From assembly GCA_039111635.1 (NCBI GenBank), contig JBCAQO010000004.1, forward strand, positions 2,294,001-2,358,000: a DNA stretch of 64,000 bases. Direction: 5' to 3'. This DNA comes from Heterobasidion occidentale. Lineage: Eukaryota > Basidiomycota > Agaricomycetes > Russulales > Bondarzewiaceae. The position numbers and the translations under genes were made by a program. This document shows positions 34,295-45,247 of this stretch, piece after piece. Each line of letters begins with the position of its first letter. Within the stretch, counting starts at the first letter, position 1. The notes beneath the pieces are model-generated. The model was not told where the DNA came from, made no database searches, and worked only from the letters and a program-made list of their open reading frames with translations.

Positions 34295-35212
34295 TCAAAT
34301 ACAGCCGTCTGGACAAAAGATCTTAGCCTAGAACTATGGAACGCAAGATCAAACTCACTAGGAGCGGCCTGGCCATTCGAGTTGACTTTGCTTTTCAGCG
34401 AGCTACTTCCACATAGGAGCCCCCGAACAAAGGCCTCGGCAACCACATTTGCGCCTGTTGGCGAAGTGTGTGTGTGGTCATTAGGGTAGTAAGTGTCGAC
34501 TGTCATCTCGCCTAGCACGTTGTAGGCCTGGTCGGTGTAGCCGTTGTGGTCAACATATGTCACACCGGTGCGGGATGCGGCCGTCTGCGCATAGCCAACA
34601 AACCGAGAAGCGCCGTTGATGACACCGTTAGTCCAGATGTTATCCGGGGTCTGGGAAGATACAATTGGGATTGCGCCCTTCGCTTGAAGCGAGGTGACAG
34701 CATTTTGGACGTAGTAATTGTACGTGTGAATGACAATCTGCGAGCCACTGAAATCATAATCAGACTGACTGCAAGGGATCTCAAAAGGTTTGCGTACGAT
34801 GATGTCGTCACAGTAGATGTCGTGTTGTATCCGTCACCGACAGCCTCCTGCCTGCCATTGTCCACAGCTCCAGCCGAGCCATCGTTATGACCGAACTCAA
34901 TGACAACGTAGTCGCCACTGTTCACGGTGTTGATGAGTGTCGTGAAACGGCCCTCATCGGTGAAACTTCGCGCGCTTCTTCCCGCAATGGCATTGTTCAC
35001 GACCGGGATTGTCAGGTATTGGGCAAGGTATTGACCCCAACCTAGAAGGAGTCAGATGCAGCATCATCAAGTAGGAAGGGTATTATACCGTCAGTGCCAT
35101 TGCCTCCTCCACCTTTTGCCATAGTGGAATCCCCCGCGAGATACACAGTTTGAGCGAAGGCAGCCTGGACACATGCACAAGAGATGAAAAGAGAGGTCAA
35201 GTCGAGCTGCAT
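34295..35212 (-). CDS. Secreted rhamnogalacturonan acetylesterase, CE12 (copy A)
   Basis: The enzyme removes acetyl groups from rhamnogalacturonan I of pectin outside the cell. Exons are 35212-35089, 35041-34798, 34747-34359 and 34308-34295, summing to 771 nt and 256 residues. A signal peptide (LTSLFISCACVQAAFA) precedes the SGNH/GDSL blocks: nucleophile serine in YLAGDSTMAKGGGG, AGRSARSFTDEGRF, oxyanion asparagine in IEFGHNDGSAG, and the catalytic aspartate and histidine in NDHTHTSPTGANVVAEAF. The last exon is 14 nt and supplies the end APNGCI. The gene is the left member of a tandem pair with matching intron positions, and has a TATA box about 70 bases upstream. Confidence 0.93.
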
Positions 35213-36194
35213 GACTGTTCAGGTCAACGAAGAAAGCAATGATCAAGTGACGGCCAATACCATATCTGCTCCTCACCGTTAATTTATAGCGGTTCGAAAT
35301 GTTGAGCAGTGAATTTCAGGTACGACCGGGCCGTCCGCGAAGCACCAAGTGACAGCATCTGCATGATTGGGAAGGCATCATGACCACTGTGCACAAGTGT
35401 TCAAAACCCCCAGAGTCATATGCAAGACACAGTAAGAACAACATGTAACGGGAACGGTGATCGAAGAAGCTCAGAGGTCGTCAAGGTGTCCCCATCCGAT
35501 GCATGAAACACCAGACCAGGATATATTGCATCCGAGCATTTTGTGCCAAGAAGATGTTCGATTTCGTGCTTGACATGTCTGAAGGCGAGCGCAGGAGCAA
35601 CAGCTGAATTCACAAGATATGTCAATATGAGTCGAGATACCCTGCAGGACAGTTCCGAAGATGGGCTGTCCTTAGGTGAGGTCTGTTTTGAAGGTGTCGA
35701 TAGCATATATTGTCGATGGCCACATCGTCCTAGTCAGTATTCACAGACCGAGAGATTCCGACAATTTACCACCGAAGAACCGATTAATACTGTGGCAGTC
35801 AGCAAATCCGGTACGGATAGAGCAAGATATCATCTGACCCTCCGGGCACACACTCGCTCAAACCCGCTGACCGTGAAGAACGTGAGCGTGCACAAGGTGG
35901 TGGACTGCTGGTGGCCCATACCACTTTCTACCAAGACGCATATATATCTCCGGTGGAAGGCGCTGAATTCACGGCAAGTCAGATGAGCAGATGATAGGAC
36001 GCCTTATACTCCACACAGATACGTCAACGTCTATTAGCGTTCCCTGATGCAGGTTTAGACCGCTTCGTTCGGACGTCATGAACGTCCAGGTTGTGTGATG
36101 CGACAAAACAATAATGTTATATTTTCGGCCAGTACCGTTATAGAATAAGGCCAAAGCCGCTTCACTGTGGCGAGCACCCGCCCCTTTCTCGTGA
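35213..36194. other. Intergenic between acetylesterase copies; partly duplicated promoter
   Basis: The right-hand promoter sequence of copy A resembles that of copy B, including an identical 20-base block (35325-35344) and further weaker matches up to about 35500. From about 35500 to 36194 I recognise nothing; an open frame at 35543-35986 (+) has no conserved look. Confidence 0.5.
35282..35288 (-). promoter_or_regulatory. TATA box of acetylesterase copy A
   Basis: TATAAAT on the minus strand lies 70-76 bases upstream of the start at 35212. The same element occurs at a similar distance in copy B. Confidence 0.6.
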
Positions 36195-37116
36195 CTAGAT
36201 ACAGCCGTCTGGAACAAGGTTAGCGCGGACTACTGCCCATGGTAACAGTGAACTCACTGGGTGCGGCTTGGCCCTTCGAGTTAACGTCGATCTTCAGCGA
36301 GCTACTTCCACACAGCAGCCCCCGGACAAAGGCCTCGGCAACCACATTTGCGCCTGTTGGCGAAGTGTGTGTGTGGTCATTGGGGTAGAACGTGTCGACT
36401 TGGGTCTCGCCCAGTTTGTTGTAGGCTTGGGCGACGAATGCGTTGTGGTCGACATACGTCACATCTGTGCGCGATGCGGCCGTCTTCGCGTAGTCGACGA
36501 AACGAGAACCGCCGTTGAGAACACCATTGGTCCAGATGTTATTCGGGGTTTGGGAGGATATAATGGGGATTGCGCCTTTCGCTTGAAGTGCAGTGACGGC
36601 GTTCTGGACGTAGAAGTTGTATGTGTGGATCGTAATTTGCGAGCCGCTGAAAATACGATTCAACACGTCGAACATAAGATCTTAGAATATTTGCGTACGA
36701 TGATGTTGTCACGGTAGATGTCGTGTCAACTCCATCACCGACAGCCTCCTGCCTGCCATTGTCCACCTTGGATCCAGCGGAGCCGTCATTATGACCGAAC
36801 TCGATGATCACGTAGTCGCCCTTTTTCACGCTGTTGATAATGGTGGTGAAACGCCCCTCATCGGAGAAGCTTCGTGCGCTTCTTCCCGCAATAGCATTGT
36901 TCACAACCGGGATTGTCAGGTATTGGGCGAGGTATTGACCCCAACCTTCGAGGGTTCAGATAAAGTATTGTCAAGCATAAAGAATACCATACCATCAGTG
37001 CCAGAGCCTCCGCCTGCCTTCGCCATAGTGGAGTCGCCCGCGAGATACACAGTTTGAGCGAAGGCGGCGTGAATGCACGCACAAGAGGCGAAAAGAGAGG
37101 TCAAGCTGAGCTGCAT
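36195..37116 (-). CDS. Secreted rhamnogalacturonan acetylesterase, CE12 (copy B)
   Basis: This is the second member of the tandem pair and has the same function. The signal peptide reads LTSLFASCACIHAAFA. The catalytic blocks are YLAGDSTMAKAGGG, AGRSARSFSDEGRF, IEFGHNDGSAGSK and NDHTHTSPTGANVVAEAF, and the protein ends APNGCI from a very short last exon. Four exons share the phase and position of copy A, and there is one extra residue after GSAG. First-intron sequences differ more than the exons do, as expected for a duplication followed by drift. The two genes read in the same direction, about 980 bp apart. Confidence 0.93.
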
Positions 37117-38363
37117 GACTGTCTGGGTCAACAAAAGGAGTGATGGCCACCAGCAGATCCGCCCCCCAGTAATTTATACTGTAGCAGCTCGGAATGTCGA
37201 GAAGATGGGAGTCAAGAAACCGGGCCGTCCGCGAAGCATCAAATGACGGTATCCGTATGGTCTGCCAAAATACATCAATCCCGGTGGGCATCTAGATTCT
37301 AGACACAAGTAAACCAGTGAGAGCAACATGTAACAGAGACCGTGAAGGGCCGTGATCGAGGAGGTTTCGAGGTCGTCAGGAGACGTCAGGGCGCCCTCCG
37401 TCGATGAGTAAGTCATCGAGCCAAGGCATGTCGTGTCCACAATTTCCCGCCAAGAAAATTGCTCAGATTCGTCGTTTAATGGTTCCAATGGTCTAAAGAG
37501 GTCCGAGGGCGGGTGCTGAAAGAAAGGAAAGTCAAGAAGTAAGTCACAATATTCTCACGAAAGATCCATGCCGCCTTCTCTCGAAAGTCATCGAATTCGA
37601 CATGCGCGGTTAAAATGCCCGGAGGTTACGATTTCAGCGATGAACAGACCTTTGAAATGCGTTTCGAAGGTGTCGGCTGGTAGCACATGTCGTCGACGTT
37701 CACGTTGTCGTAGCAATGCAAGCAACTGAGCGCGATCTCGGATCTTCCAATGATTAGTTTGCCACTGAAGGGCGGTGGTAGGACGAGAGTGGTTTGCGAG
37801 TGGCGAGATCTAGAACGGATCAAGTGAATCACATCTGACCCATTGACCCAAGCCTGCTGACTGGGAACGTGAGCATCCCCAAAAGAAACAATTGTCGACG
37901 TCACGCAGAGTCAACGTCGCCGGTAAACAGTCGGGAAATCTAGGAAACATCTACCGGAGCTTGGCGGCCGGCATCTATACAGGTTCTGCACGCGGTACCT
38001 CAGGAGACTGCTGGTACCTTAACTTGAGAATTTGACACTGTAGAGTACAAGACAAGGAAAATGAGGCGGAATGAGACCGCGATGGACCACAACGATCTGC
38101 CAATGTCTGCAGATGCCTGCTAGCTGGCCTGAGACAATTATCTTCTGTGTAGGGCCACGGAGACTGCTCGCTGTGGTCAATGTTCAGTAAAATAGAGTTA
38201 TGGCAGCCATACACGCGCGAAACGACACAAGACACCGATCTCCAGATTACGAGCGCTCTTACAGTTCAGTACAAAATACAGTAAGTAACGAGAAGAGAAC
38301 CCACGATTAAAAGCGAGAAAGTAGAGATCCACCAAGTCCAAAGATTCCAAGGAGTCGATATTT
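37117..38363. other. Intergenic, about 1.25 kb, with a possible gene remnant
   Basis: The first 350 bases are the copy B promoter. Around 37626-37904 (-) a frame reads TTLVLPPPFSGKLIIGRSEI, which has the look of a beta-rich domain I have seen in mushroom genomes (DUF7330-like). It has no flanking domain and no convincing exons, so it is at best a fragment. The remainder shows nothing. Confidence 0.35.
37172..37178 (-). promoter_or_regulatory. TATA box of acetylesterase copy B
   Basis: TATAAAT on the minus strand lies 56-62 bases upstream of the start at 37116. It matches the element in front of copy A. Confidence 0.6.
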
Positions 38364-40643
38364 TCAGTCATCGAGATACCCCATCTCTTTATCTCTCTTT
38401 GCCTTCCTCCACACCTTCCTCTCCTCGTCGCTAAGAGCCCACCACCCTTCGATGGTGTCTTCCAGCTCCAACTCCCATTTCGCCTCCCTTTCCTCTTCCT
38501 TCTTCGTCTTCTTCTTCTTCGGTGGAGGTGGGGGAGGTGGGGGAGGAGTGCGCCGTATGGTGAGCAGATGAACCATACCGTTGAGAGCGGATTTGCTCGT
38601 CTTGACGAGAGGGCTGCAGTAGCCCACGCGCGCAGGAGAAGGGGCGAATGGACTGTTGGGATGCGAGCTCGCGCGCCGAATGGCCTCGCTGACGCCACCG
38701 CTGCGCGGGATCACGGTATTCCGTCGGGCGAAATGAGCAGGGGGAGTGGCTTTGGCAGAAGCGACGGATGCCGCGGGAGCCTTCTCCTTTGCACCATCGG
38801 CAGGTGGCCCATCATCTTTCGACAAGTTGGGATGAACATTTTCCTTGAATATAAGATGAGAATTAGAATATTCGAAGATGCATACGAGCTTACCTTGGAC
38901 CGGACAGGCGTTTCGGGCTCTGCCCGTTTGTTACTAGGTTTCTTAGTAGAATTCGCTTTATTTCCAGAGCTCTGGATCGCGGCACCGTTTCCCCCCTCCT
39001 CATTCTTCTTGCCCCTCCCCTGCGCTTTTTCTTTGCGGACTCTTTTCGACGGTGTCTGAGAAGATGCGGCCGAAGCAGCATCATCGTCCTCGTCGATGAT
39101 CAACTTTGCCGTCCTCTTCGCCGGCCGCCTCTTGATCGGAATCTCCTCATCCTCCTCATCATCAACGGCTTTTTCCTTGCCTTTGGCAGACTTTACTTGC
39201 TTCGCACCGCGACTGCTTATTGCTGAAGATCGTTTGGGAGCAGCTGCAGCTCATCTTCGTCCTCGGAGCCTGGCACAGGCGAAAGACTGCCGTCGTCTAT
39301 TGATCGAATATATGCGTCTTCGATTCGAGACGTGGATGGGCCTGCGGGAGGGTGTATGCTTTCGAGCATGTTGTCGGCGCCCGAAGCAGTCTCTGCAGGT
39401 GCTGCCTTGGCGCTTTTCTTGATAGGAGACTGGATGACGACCTGCAGTGTACTCTTTCCCCTAGTCTCCTTCGCCTTCGGCTTCTTTGGGGGTGCCTTTG
39501 TTTTTCCCGCCTCTTTCTTTGTGGCGGGTTTCCCCTTTCGACTAGCTGCTGTGCTCTTGTCCGAGGATGGTACCACCGAGTGCTCTGGCCCAGCATCAGG
39601 GCCGGCGATCGGCGATCCGATAAACACTGGAGATGGGGCTGGAGGTGGAGGCATTCGAAAAGCATCTCGGTTGGCCTGTGTAGTATCGCTCCCATCCTTT
39701 CTTGATGTCTCGGTTTCTGATGCAGGACCAGGTGGCTGCTTTCGCTTGAGCTGGGGTCGAGGACTGGCCACGGGTGGCGGTGGCATGACACTAGGGGCTC
39801 TCGTTGGTGGAGATGATGGCTTTGGAAGCTACTTGGCGGGGGCGGGTCGGAAGGGGGAAGAGGAATACTCGAGCTCAATACGGAATAGTCCTGGCCTCTG
39901 ATTCAGCTATGGAGACATCACCAGGTTCAGGGTGGACGAGCTTCAGACGCTTCACAGGACGTGGCTTCGGGTGCGCGCTGGACTTTGCAACAACAGAAGG
40001 TCCGATCATGAGCTCGTCATCCGATGATAGTTCAATGACACCGTCAAAGTATGACGGTGGATTCTTAGAGGCTGTCCTTGAACGTCTCTTTGTTCGCTCA
40101 GCAATGTCCTCAGAGAAGTCCAAAGGGACAGAAGTGATATCATTTAGGACAGTCGGCGGCGCGGAGGTAGTGTCGACAATGACGGTCGGCTGCGGAGGAG
40201 GATCTGGAGGCGTTTGTATGACCGAAGTAGGCTCACTGGTCGGCGCTGTCGCGTCCGAGCTAGCTTTGGCAGCTTTGTTCTTGAATACTGGACGAGGACG
40301 CGGACGAGATGGGGCAGGCTTTGAGGATGAGACCGATGTGTCGGCCATGATGGGTGTGTAGGTTGAGATAGTGTATTCTGTTGATTTGGGAAGAGGGTTG
40401 GTGAATGTCGATATCGAGGAGTCTGTGGCGGGTACACGATGTGGCTTTTCGACGGTAGCCGGAGACTCGATGGGAGACGTGACTGACAAAGGAAGAGACA
40501 CGAGGCGTCAGTGGCTACTGTCCCACGCAGGGTACCCAAGTTGTAAGCGCACCGAGGTCAGCGGTTTCCTTGTTCTTGGGGCGTCTGGGGGCCTTCGAGC
40601 CTTCACCTTCACTGTCTGAGATGAGCCACTCGCCGTCGCTCAT
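38364..40643 (-). CDS. Long disordered, probably nuclear protein with conserved tail
   Basis: I do not recognise the family. The start MSDGEWLISDSEGEG at 40643 joins by an intron (donor about 40558, acceptor about 40485) to VTSPIESPATVEKPH. Most of the protein is low-complexity: proline-, serine- and threonine-rich stretches, basic patches (KRRPAKRTAKLI, RKEKAQGRGKK) and acidic patches (DEEDEEIPI, EDDDAAS), typical of nuclear scaffold or chromatin proteins. The C-terminal 90 residues are more ordered: a poly-proline run (nine prolines) followed by lysines, then LELEDTIEGWWALSDEERKV and a basic helix ending MGYLDD. That tail is the likely functional part. There are at least four introns; internal junctions are approximate. 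It is divergent from VPS51, 138 bp away. Confidence 0.65.
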
Positions 40644-40781
40644 GATGATCGGGGACGAGACCAGAGTGACGGGTGACATGTGATGTGTGACTGGTCATGA
40701 GCTGTGACGCGTCGCGTCGACGTGTCCGGACCCGGGCTTGGTGCTTGGTAAAGCCTATTTGCTGGAACATATCGCAGCAGA

Positions 40782-41695
40782 ATGTCCCTCCCTTCGTCTT
40801 CCACCCCATCTACCCCTCCTCGTCCAAAGTCCAATGCGATCACCGTCCCATCGCCTCTCCGCCCAACTTCGCCGTCGCCGCTCTCTGGCCATTCCTCGGG
40901 CATACTTTCACCACGACAAGCATCACAGACTATCACCTCCCCATCCACTCCTCCCCCCGGCCTTGACCGCTCCAAAACGAGGGCGAGGGATCTTCTTAGA
41001 AAACACTACGGTTTGGGTGTAGGTCCTCCTCCACCTTCTGGTAGACCTATGGATCCCATGGATTTAGGTATGCCTTATGGCCCTGCTTCCCTGGCCGCTT
41101 CAATCTGAACTATCTGCAGACTCGCCGGCATTTGAAGCCAAGGCATACTACGAGCAACTGATAACGACCTCGTCGCTAACGACCTTGCTGAAAAAAGAGA
41201 ATGAGCTACTGGCAGGTAGCCGCTAACCCCCTCAGCCCACTTGACTGCAAATTATATTTACCATCATCAGACATGCGGCAACTGGACAGCGAACGACAGT
41301 CCTTGGTCTACAATCATCACCACGAGCTTATCGCTGCTACGGACACCATATCGGCAGTATGTTCTTTGACCCCGTTCACATACGCAGGCCTGAAATGTTT
41401 GCACCATAGATGAAAACCAGAGCCGAATCACTCGATGCCGATCTTGACCTACTGAAGGTCGCGTTCTCGGAGATCTCACGGTTGAGTGCCGAGGTCGCGA
41501 TAGAACAACCATCCAGTTCAGCCACTATCCACCTCCAAGCAGTCCACGCTTGCAGGATTAATGTACGCATGTGTGTTATATCCTCACCTTATAAGTTGTT
41601 TTCCCGTATTCTGCCCACTCTTTGGGCGTGCGATTGATTCTCAGGCGATTGCTTCGTTGATGCAAGTAGGGAGAACGCAATGGCCCGAGGGTTGA
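40782..41695 (+). CDS. VPS51: GARP/EARP tether subunit Vps51
   Basis: Vps51 is part of the GARP complex that tethers endosome-derived vesicles at the Golgi. Exons are 40782-41067, 41120-41215, 41271-41356, 41410-41562 and 41645-41695, summing to 672 nt and 223 residues. The N-terminus is proline/serine-rich. The core has RARDLLRKHYGLG, DSPAFEAKAYYEQLI, a leucine-rich coil (TTLLKKENELLADMRQLDSE) and YNHHHELIAATDTISAMKTR, the Vps51/Vps67 signature. The protein is short like yeast Vps51 and lacks the long C-terminal region of the animal protein. The next frame after the stop (41700 on) does not extend it. Confidence 0.85.
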
Positions 41696-41977
41696 GATTT
41701 CGTCAAGAACGTCTGATTCACATCTCGTGGTCTATATATCATTCGTTTAGTGAGTACCTCTTGGCTGTTCTTGATCGATTCTTATATGCGCCGAATCCGA
41801 ACTCGTTCCATGACACCTTGGGTTTTCCAGGGAGCCTAGAACACAGCATGTTCATAGAATGGAAATAAGAATGGGCATGGTATTCATGAGTATTTGTGAT
41901 TTAGCCGCCGTGTCCCATATGTCTGCCTAGGTAGGTTACTTCATACATGTCATGACGCTGCTATACCGGTGAACCTG

Positions 41978-43571
41978 TCATGAGCAATCCTCGTGAGTTA
42001 TCACAGGTCGCCACTCAATTCCTCCTAGGTACTCGAGGTAAGAAATTCCAAACCTTTCCACTTCAATTTTTGCTTTTCCGCACCAACCAATCCTCCATTT
42101 CGTGGCTTTCTGTAGTCGAGATCGACAGTACCGGTTAGCACTCCAACAATCGTGTTCCAAACATATCGCACTCACCTGGAGGTTCAAAAATCTATCACAC
42201 ACAAATTTCGCCACTTTGGCCGCGAGTTCATTGACAGTTGCGTCGCCAACTTGAATATAGCCACTCTGTGTGTCGTACCCAGGCCACTTGCACAACGGGG
42301 GCGCATCGTTTGCAAAATTAATTATCGCATCGTTTACTTAACACAAATTGCTGCTCACCTCAAACTCAGTTTAATGTATCCGTTCTCACCGACCTCAGAC
42401 TTCAAAAGCCTGTCGTTCCCTTTACGCAAGTTCGCCTTGCCACTCTTTAAGAGGTCAAGGCTGACGCCGGAATTATTTCCCATATCATTCGCCTGCAGCG
42501 AAATCTGAATCCCCTGGCGCGCGTTTTTCGACTCCGGCGCGGGTGCGAGATACCACGACGGCATAGGCAAATCGCGAGTAGGACGATTGCCGGAGACTGG
42601 ATTGTATGGCCCCGGTGCGCTCGGCTGGTGTACCGATGTCTGGTGGTCTGATGGCGCCGGATAGTGCACACTCTGCTCGGGCGAGGGTACTGATCGTGTC
42701 CAAAGAGGTGTAGGGCCTTGCGTGCCCCAAATCGAAGGGGCTGGCTGGGTCGAGGGCGGGGGTTCTGATTGCGTCCAATAAGGTGTAGACCCTTGCGCGC
42801 CCCAACTCGGTGGGACTGGCTGGGTCTGGTACGTCCAGACATTCTGTCCTCTTCCGGCGATCGACGAGTTGTTAGGTTGGTAGTTATGGGCATATGGAAC
42901 TGTGCTTGGTTTGGGGAAGGTGACGCTGGGCGCAGGCTGCCCCCGATGAAAGGTGTGATCAAACGTAAGGTGAGAAGTCGATGGGTTCGAAGCGAAGGTG
43001 GCATTGGATGCGGGGTGAGCATTGTTGTATCCGTAATTATATGAATTCTGGGCGGGGGATGGACGGGGCTCGATATTGACCGGCGACCAACCCCAAGGCG
43101 ACGTCTGTCCCTGCCGCGATGGCTGGTAGACTGGTCGTCCAGTATAAGGCCACTGGTTCGGGGGTGGGATTCCCTCTCCGGCTATCGGCCGGTTGCTGGA
43201 TTGATTCAAGGAAAGCTGAGGTGTGCTCTGTCCGGAGTGCTCATTCAGACGGGGAGGGTCGCAGGTCCAGGGTGAGGAGTTGGTAGCCGACGGCTAGTAG
43301 GTAAAAAAGCTCTGGATGCAGGGTATGGCTCTAGGGTGGGAGTCGGGTGGCCCGATTCCTCGGTATCGTTCAAATAGGTTGTGAACATCCCTTGCGGCAA
43401 TGGCGTGCTCGACGCAATACCAGTTGCCTCACTCTCAGCGTAACCAGGTGGAGGCGTGAGTGGCCAAGCTAATCGTCCCGGCGACGACAGTTGAGGAAAA
43501 GGATCGGGGCTTTGCGTGTTGCCGGTTCTCGAAAGAGCACCTTGCCAGCGATGATCGTCGTGCAGAGACAT
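41978..43571 (-). CDS. Proline-rich protein with basidiomycete-type C-terminal domain
   Basis: No function is known to me. The N-terminal three quarters are rich in proline, serine, glutamine and tyrosine, with two similar segments (PPSWGAQGSTPYWTQSEPPP and PSIWGTQGPTPLWTRSVPSP) that look like an internal duplication. The C-terminal part is ordered: ISLQANDMG, KLSLR joined by an intron to WPGYDTQSGYIQVGDATVNE, LAAKVAKFVCDRFLNL, then TKWRIGWCGKAKIEVERFGI and EWRPVITHED. I recall similar WPGY-containing tails in many unannotated mushroom proteins, usually after low-complexity N-termini. The first 100 residues (from 43571) join the rest near 43245 only if one base is added, so the start region may contain an indel or an unseen intron. 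Confidence 0.6.
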
Positions 43572-44146
43572 CTGTGCTATTGGAAAAGTGTCCTGATTCT
43601 GTGGCCTGAGAGAATTGCCCCGGTACGGCGACGCACAACGGGGTGGTAGGCGGTGGGGCTTTAAGGGCGTGGAGAGAGGGGGCAGTCAGTGTGGCAGCTG
43701 TGGCCCGCCTATTTATTGTGAGTAGGGCGCAAACCACTGTGATCTGTTCCTGTTTCTTCCCGCTTGTTCCAATCGATTCCGCTCGCATTATGTTCACAAG
43801 ACGCCACGCTATTAAGCGAGCATGTTGCCACAATGCCCATTTCGCATATGCTTGGGGCGGCGGCGAGATTACCAGAGTCAAAGCGCGTCTAGGAATTGCA
43901 TGAAAGAGCCACACGTCGGCGGCAGCTTGGGCCATCCAGGAGTTGAAGATGGGTGTAGCAACAGCTGTGGAACTGTGAGCATTCGACACAGAGCGCTGGA
44001 GAAGCGCCGATGACGAAAGGGAGTCCGCGAGCCAAATTCTAGGTCAACAGAGGTGTTTTATATTGTACAGGAGATACACGCGACACAACAACTTACACGA
44101 CTTCCAAGCTTCCCTGACTTAGAATTCACAAGGCCCTGATGGACAA
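43572..44146. other. Intergenic, about 575 bp, no gene seen
   Basis: A minus-strand frame is open across 43435-43989 but its sequence has no conserved feature. It is read here as upstream sequence of the proline-rich gene plus the 3' flank of the DUF427 gene. Confidence 0.45.
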
Positions 44147-45062
44147 TCATGAGAAGACCGACTTTGGCCTCTGCACCTTCTCTCCATCAACCCATACGTC
44201 GACTTTCTCGTCATAGAAGGCCGCGAATCCTCTGATCTCGGCGCATTCAAGCTGGGGAGTGCGGTACCACCAGACGATGTTCTCCCGCCTCTCTCCTGAG
44301 GGTAGGACGACGCTGTAGTAGTTCGCCACTCCCTGATGACCGACACAGTAACATGGCTATCAACAGGGCGGAAACAACGACGGATGGCTGAACACAAACC
44401 TTGTAAGGGCATGCCGTGGTCAAGTCTGTCGGTTCCAGGAGGTCGGTCCTAACATCCGTCTTGGGAATGTAGGTGCGCACGGGGAGGCCGGTTTCGAATA
44501 GCAGCCGAGGCTTAGTAGTGTTCGCTACCTCCACTCCGTCGACTTCTACGCGAACGTGGCGGGACGACTGGGAGACATCGACACGCTAAATCCAGAGACA
44601 GGCCCCTCAATGCCCACAGTGTTCGCCGAGTAGGCTGCGCGGCTGACCTTGTAGGGATCCTTGGGATGCACGAATATCTGATCATCCTCTTCGAACCATG
44701 CATCCATCTTACCGAAAACCAATTTCACAAGGCCTTTAAAAGCACCATCATTGTATACGAGGGCCGCCCCTTCGGCTCGTTTGTCGTCGACAACGATGTC
44801 GTACGTTTCTGGCTTCGAGTTTGCAGGTTGTTGGAGATATTTTGTAGCGACCTCGGACGCAGCAAAGAAATAGCTAGGGTAGCGCTGGTGCTCCCACCTA
44901 TGCGTGAAGAAAATATTGGCGACGAGCCTGATGGATAGAAGATGCAGAAACGTACACCAGCTTTGCTTTCTTGGAATCGACAATGAAGTGTTTATTGAAG
45001 AGCACGCGCACGCGCTTCTGCGAGTCTTCGATGTGCCCAGCTGGAGGGAAAGGGACTGTCAT
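44147..45062 (-). CDS. Tandem DUF427-domain protein
   Basis: DUF427 is widespread in bacteria and fungi and has no firmly established function. The protein holds two DUF427 copies in the permuted order often seen in fungi. The first starts RVRVLFNKHFIVDSKKA and continues with WEHQRYPSYFF. A linking unit has FGKMDAWFEEDDQIFVHPKD-PYKRVDVSQSSRHVRVEVDG. The second copy has RTYIPKTDVRTDLLEPTD, TTACPYKGVANYYSVV and GFAAFYDEKVDVWVDGE. Four exons are joined at VWEHQ, PYK-RVDV and CPYK-GVANYY. The start MTVPFPPAGHIEDSQ at 45062 is the only good option. It is divergent from the phosphatase gene, 185 bp away. Confidence 0.87.
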
Positions 45063-45247
45063 CGTTGTGCTGAGGATACAGTCGGACGCTGATTGCGGGG
45101 TAGTATTTGTACTGCGTGGAGGCGATGACTGATCAGAATCTCAGCGGGGTACCTCCGCGGTGATCTATCCTCAGCGACGATGACCAATCGCGTCCTTCCC
45201 TCGTCGTCCATCTGTCCTCGGCTCGAGCAGGCATTACTTTCCCAACG

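Noticed and set aside
35543..35986. 147-residue plus-strand frame between the esterase copies
   Set aside because: No motif, no counterpart in the other repeat, and no splice structure; it is most likely chance.
39332..40361. Plus-strand frames of 185-189 residues opposite the disordered nuclear protein
   Set aside because: They are antisense to repetitive, proline- and serine-coding exons, giving glycine- and valine-rich text. The minus strand has the start, introns and tail.
43435..43989. 184-residue minus-strand frame upstream of the proline-rich gene
   Set aside because: It overlaps the start of the better supported gene in another frame and has no conserved segment.
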